A stretch of 64,000 bases of DNA, from positions 4,694,001-4,758,000 of the forward strand of contig NZ_SNWR01000001.1 of the NCBI RefSeq assembly GCF_004362215.1. Reading direction: 5' to 3'. The notes under the pieces are model-generated. The model was not told where the DNA came from and searched no databases. It saw only the letters and a list, made by a program, of their open reading frames with translations. Positions 35,988-43,786 of this stretch are shown one piece after another. Both the position numbers and the translations under genes were made by a program. Every line of letters begins with the position of its first letter. Positions within the stretch are counted from its first letter, which is position 1. Origin of the DNA: Paractinoplanes brasiliensis. GTDB taxonomy: Bacteria > Actinomycetota > Actinomycetes > Mycobacteriales > Micromonosporaceae.

Positions 35988-36704
35988 GGCGCGCATGGCG
36001 GCCACTTCCTTGTCCTTCAGGCCGATCTCGGCGGCGTAGTCCTCGATCGACCCGTGCAGGGCGCGCAGGTCGTCGAGGAACAGGCGCATCGCCCCCGGCG
36101 GGGAGTCCCACATGTGGTGTTTGCCCAGCACCGCCGACGGGTGTTTCTCGAGCAGATAGTCCGTCAGCGGCCGCATCGCGTCGGTGGTGAGGGCGTAGTC
36201 GGCGGCGATGTCCTCGTCGGACACGCCCAGCAGCGACAGCGTCAGGGCGCAGACCGTGCCCGTACGGTCCTTGCCCGCCATGCAGTGCACGATCACCGGG
36301 GCCTGGGCCGGGTCGGCGATGATGCGCAACGACTCCAGGATCGCCGCGCGCCCGTCCTCGGCGAAGTTCAGGTAGCGGTCGGCCAGCCAGCGCTCGTGCA
36401 CCACGTCGTCGGGGTGCTCGACCTCTTCCCAGTCGACATGTTCGAGCACCAGGTTCTGGTAGGCCAGGCCGTACCGCTCGGCGACCCGGCCGTACTTCTC
36501 GATCTCGAAGGGACGGCGCAGGTCGATCACCGTGTGCACGCCGAGCGCCTCGAAGGCGGCCGCGTCCTCCGGGCCGAGCCGGTGCAGCGCGTCGGAGCGG
36601 AAGAGCCGCCGCCAGCGGACGGTACGACCGTCGAGGCCGGTGTATCCGCCGACGTCGCGGAAGTTGTAGGTCTTCGAGAAACCCAGGTTGCGCGAGACTG
36701 CCAC
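35964..36704 (-). CDS. Tyrosine-protein phosphatase (PTP/dual-specificity type)
   Basis: A 246-residue protein of the bacterial tyrosine/serine phosphatase family (Y_phosphatase3, MptpB-like). The P-loop HCMAGKDRTG carries the nucleophilic Cys and invariant Arg (CX5R); the N-terminal NFRDVGGYTG and YRSDALHRL-like FRSDALHRL blocks are typical. There is no signal peptide in the predicted product, so it is cytoplasmic unless exported otherwise. It is convergent with ilvE; its 3' end forms part of the shared terminator. Confidence 0.9.
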   Translation of the reverse strand: MAVSRNLGFSKTYNFRDVGGYTGLDGRTVRWRRLFRSDALHRLGPEDAAAFEALGVHTVIDLRRPFEIEKYGRVAERYGLAYQNLVLEHVDWEEVEHPDDVVHERWLADRYLNFAEDGRAAILESLRIIADPAQAPVIVHCMAGKDRTGTVCALTLSLLGVSDEDIAADYALTTDAMRPLTDYLLEKHPSAVLGKHHMWDSPPGAMRLFLDDLRALHGSIEDYAAEIGLKDKEVAAMRAHLLEPPA

Positions 36705-36829
36705 GGCCCCAACCTAACCCGCCCGATCAATCCGCGCTGTGACGCAAAAGTGTCCCCCGAGTGAGGGAACCCGTCCCATTCCGTGGATTTTCTGTTCCAC
36801 ATCGCCGGGCACGTGGCACACTTCCTGGC

Positions 36830-36862
36830 GTGACCCACCTCGTGCTCATTATTGGCACCTAG
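36830..36862 (+). CDS. cimA leader peptide MTHLVLIIGT
   Basis: A ten-codon ORF starting at GTG 36830 and ending with TAG 36860-36862. Five successive codons are branched-chain: CTC GTG CTC ATT ATT (Leu-Val-Leu-Ile-Ile). It is followed immediately by two hairpins, the second an intrinsic terminator, and then cimA. A CACACT -10-like element at 36817-36822 would put the mRNA start at about the GTG, making the leader leaderless. The codon content makes chance unlikely. Confidence 0.85.
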   Translation: MTHLVLIIGT

Positions 36863-36921
36863 CGCGCCGGCTGACTCCACGCCGACGCGCAGACCTCCCG
36901 CATCCGCGGGGGGTCTTTTTG
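36862..36921 (+). promoter_or_regulatory. cimA transcription attenuator
   Basis: Stem 1: GCGCG-C-CGGC (36862-36871) with GCCG-A-CGCGC (36881-36890), one mismatch, beginning inside the leader stop codon. Stem 2: AGACCTCCCGC (36891-36901) with GCGGGGGGTCT (36906-36916), one G-U pair, then TTTTTG: an intrinsic terminator. Arms abut directly, the arrangement expected when leader translation decides between alternative folds. cimA starts 35 bases later. Confidence 0.85.
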
Positions 36922-36955
36922 TTGGGTCCACCAATCTTGCCTGAAGGGAAGCCCC

Positions 36956-38527
36956 ATGGAGTACCAGGTCTTCGACACGACGTTGCGCGACGGCGGGCAG
37001 CGTGAGGGGATCAGCTACTCGGTCGCCGACAAGCTGGCGGTCGCGAAGCTGCTGGACGAGTTCGGCGTGGGCTTCATCGAGGGCGGCTGGCCCGGCGCCA
37101 TGCCCAAGGACACGGAGTTCTTCCAGCGCGCGAGGACCGAGCTCGACCTGAAGAACGCTGTGCTGGTGGCCTTCGGCGCCACGCGCAAAGCGAACACCAG
37201 GGTGGAGGAGGACCCGCAGGTCAAGGCCCTGCTCGACGCCGAGACGCCGGTGGTGTGCGTGGTCGCCAAGAGCGACATCCGCCACGTGGAGCGCGCGCTG
37301 CGCACGACCGGTGACGAGAACCTGGCCATGGTCCGCGACACCGTGCGCCACCTGGTAGCCAACGGCCGCCGCGCGTTCGTGGACTGCGAGCACTTCTTCG
37401 ACGGCTTCCGCTTCGACCCCGAGTACACGGCGAGCGTCGTCCGGACGGCCATCGACGCGGGCGCCGAACGCGTGGTCATGTGCGACACCAACGGCGGCAT
37501 GCTCCCCTCGATGGTCACCAAGGCGATCACCGAGGTCGTGGAGCGTACGGGGGTCTCGGCTGATCTTCTCGGCATCCACTGCCAGAACGACACCTCGTGC
37601 GCCGTGGCCAACACGGTCGCCGCGGTCGAGGCCGGGGTCAAGCACTTCCAGTGCACCGCGAACGGATACGGCGAGCGGCCCGGCAACGCCGACCTGTTCG
37701 CCACGGTCAGCAACATCCAGCTCAAGCTCGGGCTGCAGGTCCTACCGGACGGCTGCCTGGAGAAGGCGACGCGGGTCTCGTCCGCGCTCGCCGAGATCGC
37801 CAATATCGCCCCCGACACCCACCAGGCCTACGTCGGGGCCGCGGCCTTCGCTCACAAGGCGGGACTGCACGCGAGTGCGATCAAGGTGGATCCGCTGCTC
37901 TACAACCACGTCGACCCGTCGGTTGTGGGCAACGACATGCGGATCCTGGTGACCGAGATGGCCGGCCGGGCCAGCATCGAACTCAAGAGTCGCGAACTTG
38001 GGATCGACCTGGCCGGCCGTCCGGACACCCTCACCACGGTCACCCAGCGGGTCAAGGACCTGGAGGCGGGCGGCTGGTCGTTCGAGGCCGCCGACGCGTC
38101 GTTCGAGCTGCTGGTGCGCGACGAGCTGCTCGACGGCAAGCTGGCCCGCCCGTTCAGCCTGGAGTCGTACCGGGTGCAGGTCGAACACCGTGAGGACGGT
38201 GCCGTGGTCTCCGAGGCGACGGTCAAGGTCCGCGTACGGGGGGAACGGGTGATCGCCACGGCCGAGGGGAACGGCCCGGTCAACGCGCTCGACGAGGCCC
38301 TGCGCGCCGCCCTGAGCCAGCACTACCCGCAGCTCAAGAACTTCGAGCTCACCGACTTCAAGGTGCGCATCCTCGAGGGCAGCCATGGCACCAACGCGAT
38401 CACGCGGGTGCTGCTGGAGACCGGCGACGGCGACCGTGACTGGACGACGGTCGGGGTGCACGAGAACATCGTCGAGGCGTCGTGGGTCGCGCTGGTGGAC
38501 GCGCTGACGTACGGCCTCGCAGAGTAA
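36956..38527 (+). CDS. cimA: Citramalate synthase
   Basis: A 523-residue member of the LeuA/HCS/CimA family, of the long CimA type (TIGR00977-like). It condenses pyruvate and acetyl-CoA to (R)-citramalate, starting the threonine-independent route to 2-ketobutyrate and isoleucine. The catalytic barrel has FDTTLRDGGQREGISYSVADKL (opening), GIHCQNDTSCAVANT and QCTANGYGERPGNADL; the C-terminal regulatory domain (about 380-520) is present. The GWPGAMPKDTEFF block distinguishes it from isopropylmalate synthase. Start ATG 36956 follows GAAGGGAAG. It is controlled by the upstream attenuator and followed by a RidA-like gene three bases on. Confidence 0.95.
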   Translation: MEYQVFDTTLRDGGQREGISYSVADKLAVAKLLDEFGVGFIEGGWPGAMPKDTEFFQRARTELDLKNAVLVAFGATRKANTRVEEDPQVKALLDAETPVVCVVAKSDIRHVERALRTTGDENLAMVRDTVRHLVANGRRAFVDCEHFFDGFRFDPEYTASVVRTAIDAGAERVVMCDTNGGMLPSMVTKAITEVVERTGVSADLLGIHCQNDTSCAVANTVAAVEAGVKHFQCTANGYGERPGNADLFATVSNIQLKLGLQVLPDGCLEKATRVSSALAEIANIAPDTHQAYVGAAAFAHKAGLHASAIKVDPLLYNHVDPSVVGNDMRILVTEMAGRASIELKSRELGIDLAGRPDTLTTVTQRVKDLEAGGWSFEAADASFELLVRDELLDGKLARPFSLESYRVQVEHREDGAVVSEATVKVRVRGERVIATAEGNGPVNALDEALRAALSQHYPQLKNFELTDFKVRILEGSHGTNAITRVLLETGDGDRDWTTVGVHENIVEASWVALVDALTYGLAE

Positions 38528-38530
38528 CGA

Positions 38531-38911
38531 GTGAGGATCTTCAGCGGCTCTGATTTCGAGGAGCAGATCGGGTACGCCCGAGCCGTGGTGTCCGGGGACC
38601 ATGTGTACGTCTCCGGCACCACGGGTTTCGACTACGCCACGATGACCATCGCGGACGGCGTGGTCGAGCAGGCCGAACAGGCGATCGCCAACATCGCTGC
38701 GGCGCTGGCCGAGGCCGGCTGCTCACTGGCCGACGTCGTACGGGTGCGCTATCTGCTGCCCGACCGCGCCGACTTCGAGCCGTGCTGGCCCGTCCTGCGC
38801 CGCGCGTTCGGCGGGACCCGCCCGGCCGCCACCATGATGGTGTGCGGCCTGGCGGACCCGCGCATGCGCATCGAGATCGAGGTCGACGCTCGTACGGTGT
38901 CCACGCACTAG
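38531..38911 (+). CDS. RidA/YjgF-family protein lacking the deaminase arginine
   Basis: A 126-residue Rid-family protein (YVSGTTGFD, QAEQAIANIAAAL, DVVRVRYLL, RIEIEVDA). RidA enzymes hydrolyse reactive enamine/imine intermediates made by PLP enzymes such as threonine dehydratase. Here the substrate-binding Arg of the P-A-R-S motif is Ala (PAAT), so it belongs to a Rid subgroup without the classical deaminase residue. It starts three bases after cimA and is presumably cotranscribed. Confidence 0.85.
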   Translation: MRIFSGSDFEEQIGYARAVVSGDHVYVSGTTGFDYATMTIADGVVEQAEQAIANIAAALAEAGCSLADVVRVRYLLPDRADFEPCWPVLRRAFGGTRPAATMMVCGLADPRMRIEIEVDARTVSTH

Positions 38912-40104
38912 GGCTGCGCCTCCGCGCTGATCATCTCGACGGCCGCAGCGATCGGCATCGCGGGCAACTGGCGGCCGTCGCGATGCCGCAGCGCCACCAG
39001 GCCGTCCGGCGCCTCGCGCTTTCCGATGATTCCTCCGTACGGGATCCGCCTCTCGACGGCGGAGCGGATGCGCGCGCCGATCGAGCCCTCGTGCAGCGCC
39101 TCGGCTCGCAAACCGGCGGCGACGGCGGCCCGGACGAGGTCGTTCGCGGCGCCGTTCTGTTCCTGCGAGACGGGCAGCACGGCCAGTTGCACGGGGGAGT
39201 ACCAGAGCGGGAAAGCCCCGTTGTGCACCTCGATCAGGTGCGCGAACAGCCGTTCCATCGAGCCGGCGAGGCTGCGGTGCACCATGACCGGGCGCGAGCG
39301 GCCGCCCGAGGAGTCCGCGTACTCGAGATCGAACGCCTCCGGCTGGTGATAGTCGATCTGCACGGTCGCCAGGCTCCACTCGCGACCGGCGGAGTCGGCC
39401 ACCTGCACGTCGATCTTCGGCCCGTAGAAGGCGGCCTCGCCCGGCACCGCGGCGTAGTCCACCCCCGCGGCGTCGAGCGCCTCCCGCAGCAGCCGTTCGG
39501 CCGCGGCCCAGCCCTGCTCGTCCCCGCCGTACTTCTTGCCCTCGCCGCGCAGCGAGAGCTGGAACGACGACGGTTCGACCCCGAGGGCCTTGTGTGCTTG
39601 CCGCATCAGCCGCAGGACGTCGGCCACCTCCGCGGCGGCCTGCTCGGCGGCGCAGAAGATGTGCGCGTCGTTGAGCTGAATTGCCCGTACGCGGGACAGC
39701 CCGCCCAGCACGCCCGAGCGCTCGGCGCGGTACATCGGCCCGAGTTCGGCGATACGCAGCGGCAGGTCGCGATAGGACCGGCCGCGTGACTTGCAGATGA
39801 GCGCGTGGTGCGGACACAGGCTGGGCCGCAGCACCAGCTCGTCCCCGCCCATGGGCATCGGCGGGAACATGTCCTCGGCGAAGTTGCGCCAGTGGCCCGA
39901 TTTCTCGAAGAGCTGCCGCTTGCCGAGCGCCGGCGAATACACGTGCTGGTACCCGTTGCGGCGTTCCAGCTCGCGCAGGTGGGACTCGACCGCGTGCCGC
40001 GCGGCGGCGCCACCGGGCAACCAGAACGGCAGTCCCGCGCCGAGCAGCGGATCGGAGTCGAAAAGGTCGAGCTCGCGCCCGAGCTTGCGGTGGTCGATGT
40101 GCAT
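38908..40104 (-). CDS. Stand-alone threonyl-tRNA synthetase core (no TGS or editing domain)
   Basis: A 398-residue ThrRS-like protein. It begins at the catalytic domain and keeps motif 2 (MYRAERSGVLGGLSRVRAI, RxE), the zinc ligands Cys in RPSLCPHH, His in DAHIFC and His in VMVHRSLAGS, motif 3 (GSMERLFAHLIE), and the anticodon-binding domain (about 300-395). The N-terminal TGS and N2 editing domains of a normal ~650-residue ThrRS are missing. Since catalytic residues are kept, it may charge tRNA(Thr) or an analogue without editing. ATG 40104 follows AGGGAGAG. A leader peptide with three Thr codons lies upstream. A housekeeping thrS must exist elsewhere. Confidence 0.88.
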   Translation of the reverse strand: MHIDHRKLGRELDLFDSDPLLGAGLPFWLPGGAAARHAVESHLRELERRNGYQHVYSPALGKRQLFEKSGHWRNFAEDMFPPMPMGGDELVLRPSLCPHHALICKSRGRSYRDLPLRIAELGPMYRAERSGVLGGLSRVRAIQLNDAHIFCAAEQAAAEVADVLRLMRQAHKALGVEPSSFQLSLRGEGKKYGGDEQGWAAAERLLREALDAAGVDYAAVPGEAAFYGPKIDVQVADSAGREWSLATVQIDYHQPEAFDLEYADSSGGRSRPVMVHRSLAGSMERLFAHLIEVHNGAFPLWYSPVQLAVLPVSQEQNGAANDLVRAAVAAGLRAEALHEGSIGARIRSAVERRIPYGGIIGKREAPDGLVALRHRDGRQLPAMPIAAAVEMISAEAQP

Positions 40105-40148
40105 GGTTCTCTCCCTGCTCTGTGCGGGCGAGAATCCGGGCACGCGGA

Positions 40149-40230
40149 ACGGCCCCGGGCATCTCGCCCGGGGCCGTGTCTGTCGCTGCGAATCAGGTCA
40201 GCGCGAACGCACGCCGGGACATCCCGGCGT
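40149..40230 (-). promoter_or_regulatory. Attenuator-like stem-loops upstream of the ThrRS-like gene
   Basis: On the minus strand, ACGCCGGG/CCCGGCGT (8-bp stem, 40211-40230) starts with the third Thr codon of the leader. A second, perfect 12-bp stem, ACGGCCCCGGGC with GCCCGGGGCCGT around GAGAT (40149-40177), follows the leader stop and lies 45 bases before the ThrRS-like start. No U-tract follows, so it could be a GC-rich terminator or could affect translation. A stalled ribosome on the Thr codons would block the first stem. Confidence 0.7.
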
Positions 40231-40257
40231 CGTCGTCAGCTGCTGCCTGAAGCTCAT
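40198..40257 (-). CDS. Threonine leader peptide MSFRQQLTTTPGCPGVRSR
   Basis: A 19-codon ORF with three consecutive ACG (Thr) codons at positions 8-10. A TANNNT -10 (TAGCAT, 40269-40264 on the minus strand) ends six bases before the ATG, so the transcript should start at or next to the start codon: a leaderless leader. It sits directly upstream of a ThrRS-like gene, matching codon to enzyme. The coding function is inferred from this match and the hairpins. Confidence 0.75.
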   Translation of the reverse strand: MSFRQQLTTTPGCPGVRSR

Positions 40258-40297
40258 GCCCCGATGCTAGGCCCGCGTCCCCGTCGCGGGCATCCGA

Positions 40298-40789
40298 TTA
40301 GTTCTTCCGGCGGCGGACCTCGGCCAGGGTGTGTTCCAAGCTTTCGAGAGCCGTCAGCAGTCCGGCCTGCCCGTCCGGGCCGAGCGCATCGGTGGTCAGG
40401 GCTTCGAGCGTCTCCCACATCTCGGCCAGCCGGGGCTGCAGCGCCCGGCCGGCGGGCGTCAGCGAGACGACCATCGCGCGTTTGTCACGTTGGTCGGGGT
40501 GGCGGGTCACCAGGCCCGCGTCCTCCATGCGCCGGATGCTGCGGGACAGCGTGGAGTGGTCGAGCCCGATCGACTGCTGCAACGTCGTCTGGATCTGCTC
40601 GTCGCGATCGAAGAGCCGCATGAGGATCAGCTCCTGCCCGGGATAGAGACCCAGCGTCAGCAGCTGTTCGGCGATCAGGCCGTGCAGCGTGCGGGAGAGC
40701 GCGACCAGGCCCAGCGTCAGGGGTGCGCGTTCGAGCAGGCTGGGCTTGTCGCCGAGCAGCCGGGAGAGGTCATCGGGCACGCGACCCAT
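40298..40789 (-). CDS. MarR-family transcriptional regulator
   Basis: A 163-residue winged-helix protein: GLDHSTLSRSIRRMEDAGLVTRHPDQRDKRAMVVSLT split as helix GLDHSTLSRSIRRMEDAGLV and wing HPDQRDKRAMVVSLT, the MarR signature, with dimerising helices at both ends. It is divergent from a quinone oxidoreductase, and two copies of ATGTGGCTAG lie in the shared region (40817 and 40838), so it most likely represses that gene and itself. It is also upstream of the ThrRS-like gene on the same strand, but that gene appears to have its own promoter. Confidence 0.92.
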   Translation of the reverse strand: MGRVPDDLSRLLGDKPSLLERAPLTLGLVALSRTLHGLIAEQLLTLGLYPGQELILMRLFDRDEQIQTTLQQSIGLDHSTLSRSIRRMEDAGLVTRHPDQRDKRAMVVSLTPAGRALQPRLAEMWETLEALTTDALGPDGQAGLLTALESLEHTLAEVRRRKN

Positions 40790-40816
40790 GCTATGTGTCC
40801 GCCGACACCTTGAGTT

Positions 40817-40853
40817 ATGTGGCTAGACAACTAAATAATGTGGCTAGCCACAT
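40817..40853. promoter_or_regulatory. Tandem MarR-type operators
   Basis: ATGTGGCTAGCCACAT (40838-40853) is a perfect 16-bp palindrome; ATGTGGCTAGACAACT (40817-40832) is a second, imperfect copy. Their centres are 21 bp apart, two helical turns, so dimers would bind on one face of the DNA. They lie between the divergent marR and oxidoreductase genes, just upstream of the GGGAGGAAG ribosome-binding site. Confidence 0.75.
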
Positions 40854-40873
40854 AACTGGGAGGAAGTGCTGTC

Positions 40874-41878
40874 ATGAAGGCGATCCAGATGAACACGACC
40901 GGCGGCCCCGAGGTTCTGCAACTGGTCGACGTGCCCGACCCGCAACCCGGCCCGGGTGAGGTGCTGGTCCGCGTCGAGGCGGCCGGGGTGAACTTCATGG
41001 ACCTCATGCGGCGCAAGGGAATGCCGTTCGACATCCCGACGCCGCTGCCCTTCGTGCTGGGGGCCGAGGTTGCGGGCACAGTTGTCGCGGTCGGCTCCGA
41101 GGTGCGGACGTTCGCCGTCGGCGACCGGGTCTTCGGGCAGGCCGGCACGCTGGCCGGCGGCGGATGGGCCGAGCTGGTCACGGCGAACGCCGCCAACCTG
41201 TTCCCGATCCCGCCGGGCATGACCGCCGAGCGGGCGGCCGGGCTGACGATCGTCGGAGTCACCGCCGCCATCCTGCTCATCGAGGCGGCCAAGGTCGGCG
41301 AGGGCGAGACGGTGTTCGTGCCGGCGGCCGCGGGTGGGCTGGGCGGTTACGCCGTGCAGATCGCCAAGGCGCTCGGCGCCACCGTGATCGCGGGCGCGAG
41401 CACGGAGCAGAAGCGGCGTATCGCCCTCGAGCTGGGCGCCGACGCCGCGACCGACTACCGCGGCGAGGGCTGGCCGTCGAAGGTCAGGGACCTCACCAGT
41501 GGCCGGGGCGTCGACGTGGCGCTGGATCCCGTCGGCCCGCAACACCTGAGCCAGACCATCTCGATCCTCGCGCCCTTCGGCCGGCTCATCTCGTACGGGA
41601 GCCTGGCCGGTTACGAAGGCACGGTCGATCGCGCCGCCCTCAGCAGCGTGCTCTACAACCCCGCCCCGGCGCAGTCGCTGATCGGCTTCAACGTCACGCA
41701 CTGGCTGACCCAGCGTCCGGAGGCCTCGTTCGCGGCGGCCGGGAGGCTGTTCACGTGGCTCGCCGAGGGGAAGGTCAGCGGCCCCACCATCACCAGCCTG
41801 CCCCTGGCCGACGCGGCGAAGGCGCTGTCGCTGCTGGAGGAGGGCCGGAACATCGGCAAGGTCGTCCTCATCCCCTGA
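40874..41878 (+). CDS. NADPH:quinone oxidoreductase-type zinc-independent MDR enzyme
   Basis: A 334-residue medium-chain dehydrogenase/reductase. GVNFMDLMRRKGM and PFVLGAEVAGTVVAVGSEV are quinone-oxidoreductase landmarks; the cofactor loop is AAAGGLGGYAVQIAKALGATVI (split at A-x-G-G-x-G). Cysteine and histidine zinc ligands are absent. It probably reduces quinones or reactive enones with NADPH. It is likely induced through the MarR protein. Start ATG 40874 follows GGGAGGAAG. Confidence 0.9.
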   Translation: MKAIQMNTTGGPEVLQLVDVPDPQPGPGEVLVRVEAAGVNFMDLMRRKGMPFDIPTPLPFVLGAEVAGTVVAVGSEVRTFAVGDRVFGQAGTLAGGGWAELVTANAANLFPIPPGMTAERAAGLTIVGVTAAILLIEAAKVGEGETVFVPAAAGGLGGYAVQIAKALGATVIAGASTEQKRRIALELGADAATDYRGEGWPSKVRDLTSGRGVDVALDPVGPQHLSQTISILAPFGRLISYGSLAGYEGTVDRAALSSVLYNPAPAQSLIGFNVTHWLTQRPEASFAAAGRLFTWLAEGKVSGPTITSLPLADAAKALSLLEEGRNIGKVVLIP

Positions 41879-41957
41879 GCGGAGAAGGGGACGACACCGT
41901 ACCGTCCTTTATGGCATGATCACGGCTCCCCACCTCTTCGTCGCCGCAGGGATTGCC

Positions 41958-43541
41958 ATGTTCCCATTCGTCAAGCGTGCCCGCCTGGGCCGCGGCCTGG
42001 CCCTCGCCGTGGTCCCCGCCATGCTGCTGGGCATGGGCGGGGCCGCCGTGGCCGCCACCCACACCCTCACGGTCACCGTGATCAACCGCAACGGCGCCAA
42101 GGTCAAGGCGGGGCTCCGCCTGGTGGACGTGAAGACGAGCGAGACATTCTCGGCGACCTCCGGCAAGGCCAAGAAACTCCGCAAGGGCACGTACGCCGTG
42201 CTGACCTCGGTCACCACCGGCAACACGGTGACGTTGTCCGGCAAGGCCGTCAAGGTGTCCGGCTCGGCCAAGCTGACCATCGACGCCCGCCAGGGCAAAG
42301 GGGTCGGGATGGCGCTGAGCCCCGCCCCCGCCGGCCTCGATCGCTACATGAGCATGCGCGTCTGCACCCGGACCAGCGCGAGCGAAGGATGGGAAGCGTC
42401 CGCCGGGCCGGGCACGAAGCTCTACATCGTCCCGTTCGCCTCGAAGTACCTCGGCTTCGCCGCGCTGGGCTGGTGGACCGACCACAGCGGCGAGTCCACC
42501 AGCTATGCCGCGCTGCACCAGACCACCGGCGTGCCGGGCGGCCTGGGCCGCACGTTCGCCCGCGGTCAGCTCGCCACGTTCCGGGCGGTCCAGCGGCGCG
42601 GCCCGGCCGGATCGAACTACTCCGGCCTGGCGGTGCAGCCGCAGACCAGCGGGTGCGGCCAAGACCTGTACGCCGGATTGGGCAGCACCGACCGACCGGC
42701 CGTCACCAACGTGCTCGTCACGCCCGGCACCTGGCACGTCCGTGCCGATTCGTCGGCGGCCACGAAATCCGGCGAGACCTGGGTCATCGGCGGCTACTTC
42801 GCCAAGCGCACGGTCAAGGCCGGCAAGTCGTACAACCTGAACTTCTTCAACTCCGTGTGGGGTCCCAGCTCGCAGCTGCCGGTCACGATCCGCGGCCGGA
42901 TCATGTTCGGCCTCAACGAGATGTTCACCGACCCCGCGTTCCCCCACGACGGTTCGGTCGAGGGCGGCGACAAGGCCGTGGCGACCCTGACTTACGGCGG
43001 CAAGAAGGTGGCCGGCAAGCAGGACAAGGGCTGGGAGCCGGAGTCGACCGAGCTGTACTACACGGTCAAGAAGGCCGGCTGGTACACGCTCACCAACACC
43101 GCCACCCGCTACTACCCCGAGATCACGTACCCGGCCGGCATGCTCTCGACCACCAGCCGAGTGACGTTCCGGTTCCAGAGCAAGCCGAAGGCCAGCGCGC
43201 TGGCCGGGGTCTACTCCGTGCACCTGGTGCCCACCGGCCTGAGCATGACCAACCGGGCCAAGCCGGGCAGCACGACCAAGGTCGCCGTCAAGATGCTCCG
43301 CACCGTGGTCGACCCCGACGCCAAGCGTGGCAAGGACCCGAAGCTGAGCAAGCTGACCGCGCAGATGTCCCCGGACAGCGGCAAGACCTGGCGCACCGTG
43401 CCCGTCCAGAAAATCAACGGCACCTGGTACGCCACGGTCAAGAACCCGACGACCAGCGCGGTGGCCCTGAAGGTCCGCGCCACGGTCGCCGGGGGCGCCT
43501 ACACCGAGGTCACCGTCTTCCGCGCGTACGGCATCGGCTGA
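41958..43541 (+). CDS. Large secreted protein of unknown function
   Basis: A 527-residue exported protein: signal peptide with a KRAR n-region and hydrophobic core (LALAVVPAMLLGMGGAAVAA), cleaved after AVA. The N-terminal part (about 30-115) looks like a CnaB-like beta domain; the rest is beta-rich, ending in two Ig-like domains (LAGVYSVHLVPTGLS and MSPDSGKTWRTVPV), a C-terminal pattern I associate with secreted subtilisin-like proteins of this family of bacteria. No catalytic triad is evident. Start ATG 41958 follows CAGGGA; an in-frame ATG 42 bp upstream is less likely. Confidence 0.8.
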   Translation: MFPFVKRARLGRGLALAVVPAMLLGMGGAAVAATHTLTVTVINRNGAKVKAGLRLVDVKTSETFSATSGKAKKLRKGTYAVLTSVTTGNTVTLSGKAVKVSGSAKLTIDARQGKGVGMALSPAPAGLDRYMSMRVCTRTSASEGWEASAGPGTKLYIVPFASKYLGFAALGWWTDHSGESTSYAALHQTTGVPGGLGRTFARGQLATFRAVQRRGPAGSNYSGLAVQPQTSGCGQDLYAGLGSTDRPAVTNVLVTPGTWHVRADSSAATKSGETWVIGGYFAKRTVKAGKSYNLNFFNSVWGPSSQLPVTIRGRIMFGLNEMFTDPAFPHDGSVEGGDKAVATLTYGGKKVAGKQDKGWEPESTELYYTVKKAGWYTLTNTATRYYPEITYPAGMLSTTSRVTFRFQSKPKASALAGVYSVHLVPTGLSMTNRAKPGSTTKVAVKMLRTVVDPDAKRGKDPKLSKLTAQMSPDSGKTWRTVPVQKINGTWYATVKNPTTSAVALKVRATVAGGAYTEVTVFRAYGIG

Positions 43542-43608
43542 CCCTTACCCGGATACTGGACGGGCTGGTTGTCGACGATCCCGCGGCGCCCTCGTATCAC
43601 CGGGCAAA

Positions 43609-43640
43609 AGCCCCGCCCCAGATTGACCGGGGCGGGGCTC
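43609..43640. terminator. Terminator between the secreted-protein gene and arfB region
   Basis: AGCCCCGCCCC (43609-43619) pairs perfectly with GGGGCGGGGCT (43629-43639) around a nine-base loop. On the minus strand the stem is followed by TTTT, so it is a classical intrinsic terminator for the arfB-side transcript, and it probably also stops the plus-strand transcript. Confidence 0.85.
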
Positions 43641-43670
43641 TGGAGTGCGGCCCAGGGATCGGAGGAAGTC

Positions 43671-43786
43671 GATGATGAGGCGGGCCGCGAGGCGAAATAG
43701 GCCCGCAGGCGCTCGGGACAGTCGTCGGCGGGCGGGGCCATCTCGCGCGCGCTGCCGGCCAGGCCGTGCAGCAGCACCAGCGACAT
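43671..43786 (-). pseudogene. Remnant of an alpha/beta hydrolase gene
   Basis: An ORF overlaps the arfB stop as TGATG and opens MSLVLLHGLAGSAREM, the start of an alpha/beta hydrolase (oxyanion HG motif), but the following residues lose any family resemblance and run into the terminator. No nucleophile elbow or catalytic His is present. I read it as the 5' stub of a deleted hydrolase once coupled to arfB. Confidence 0.4.
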
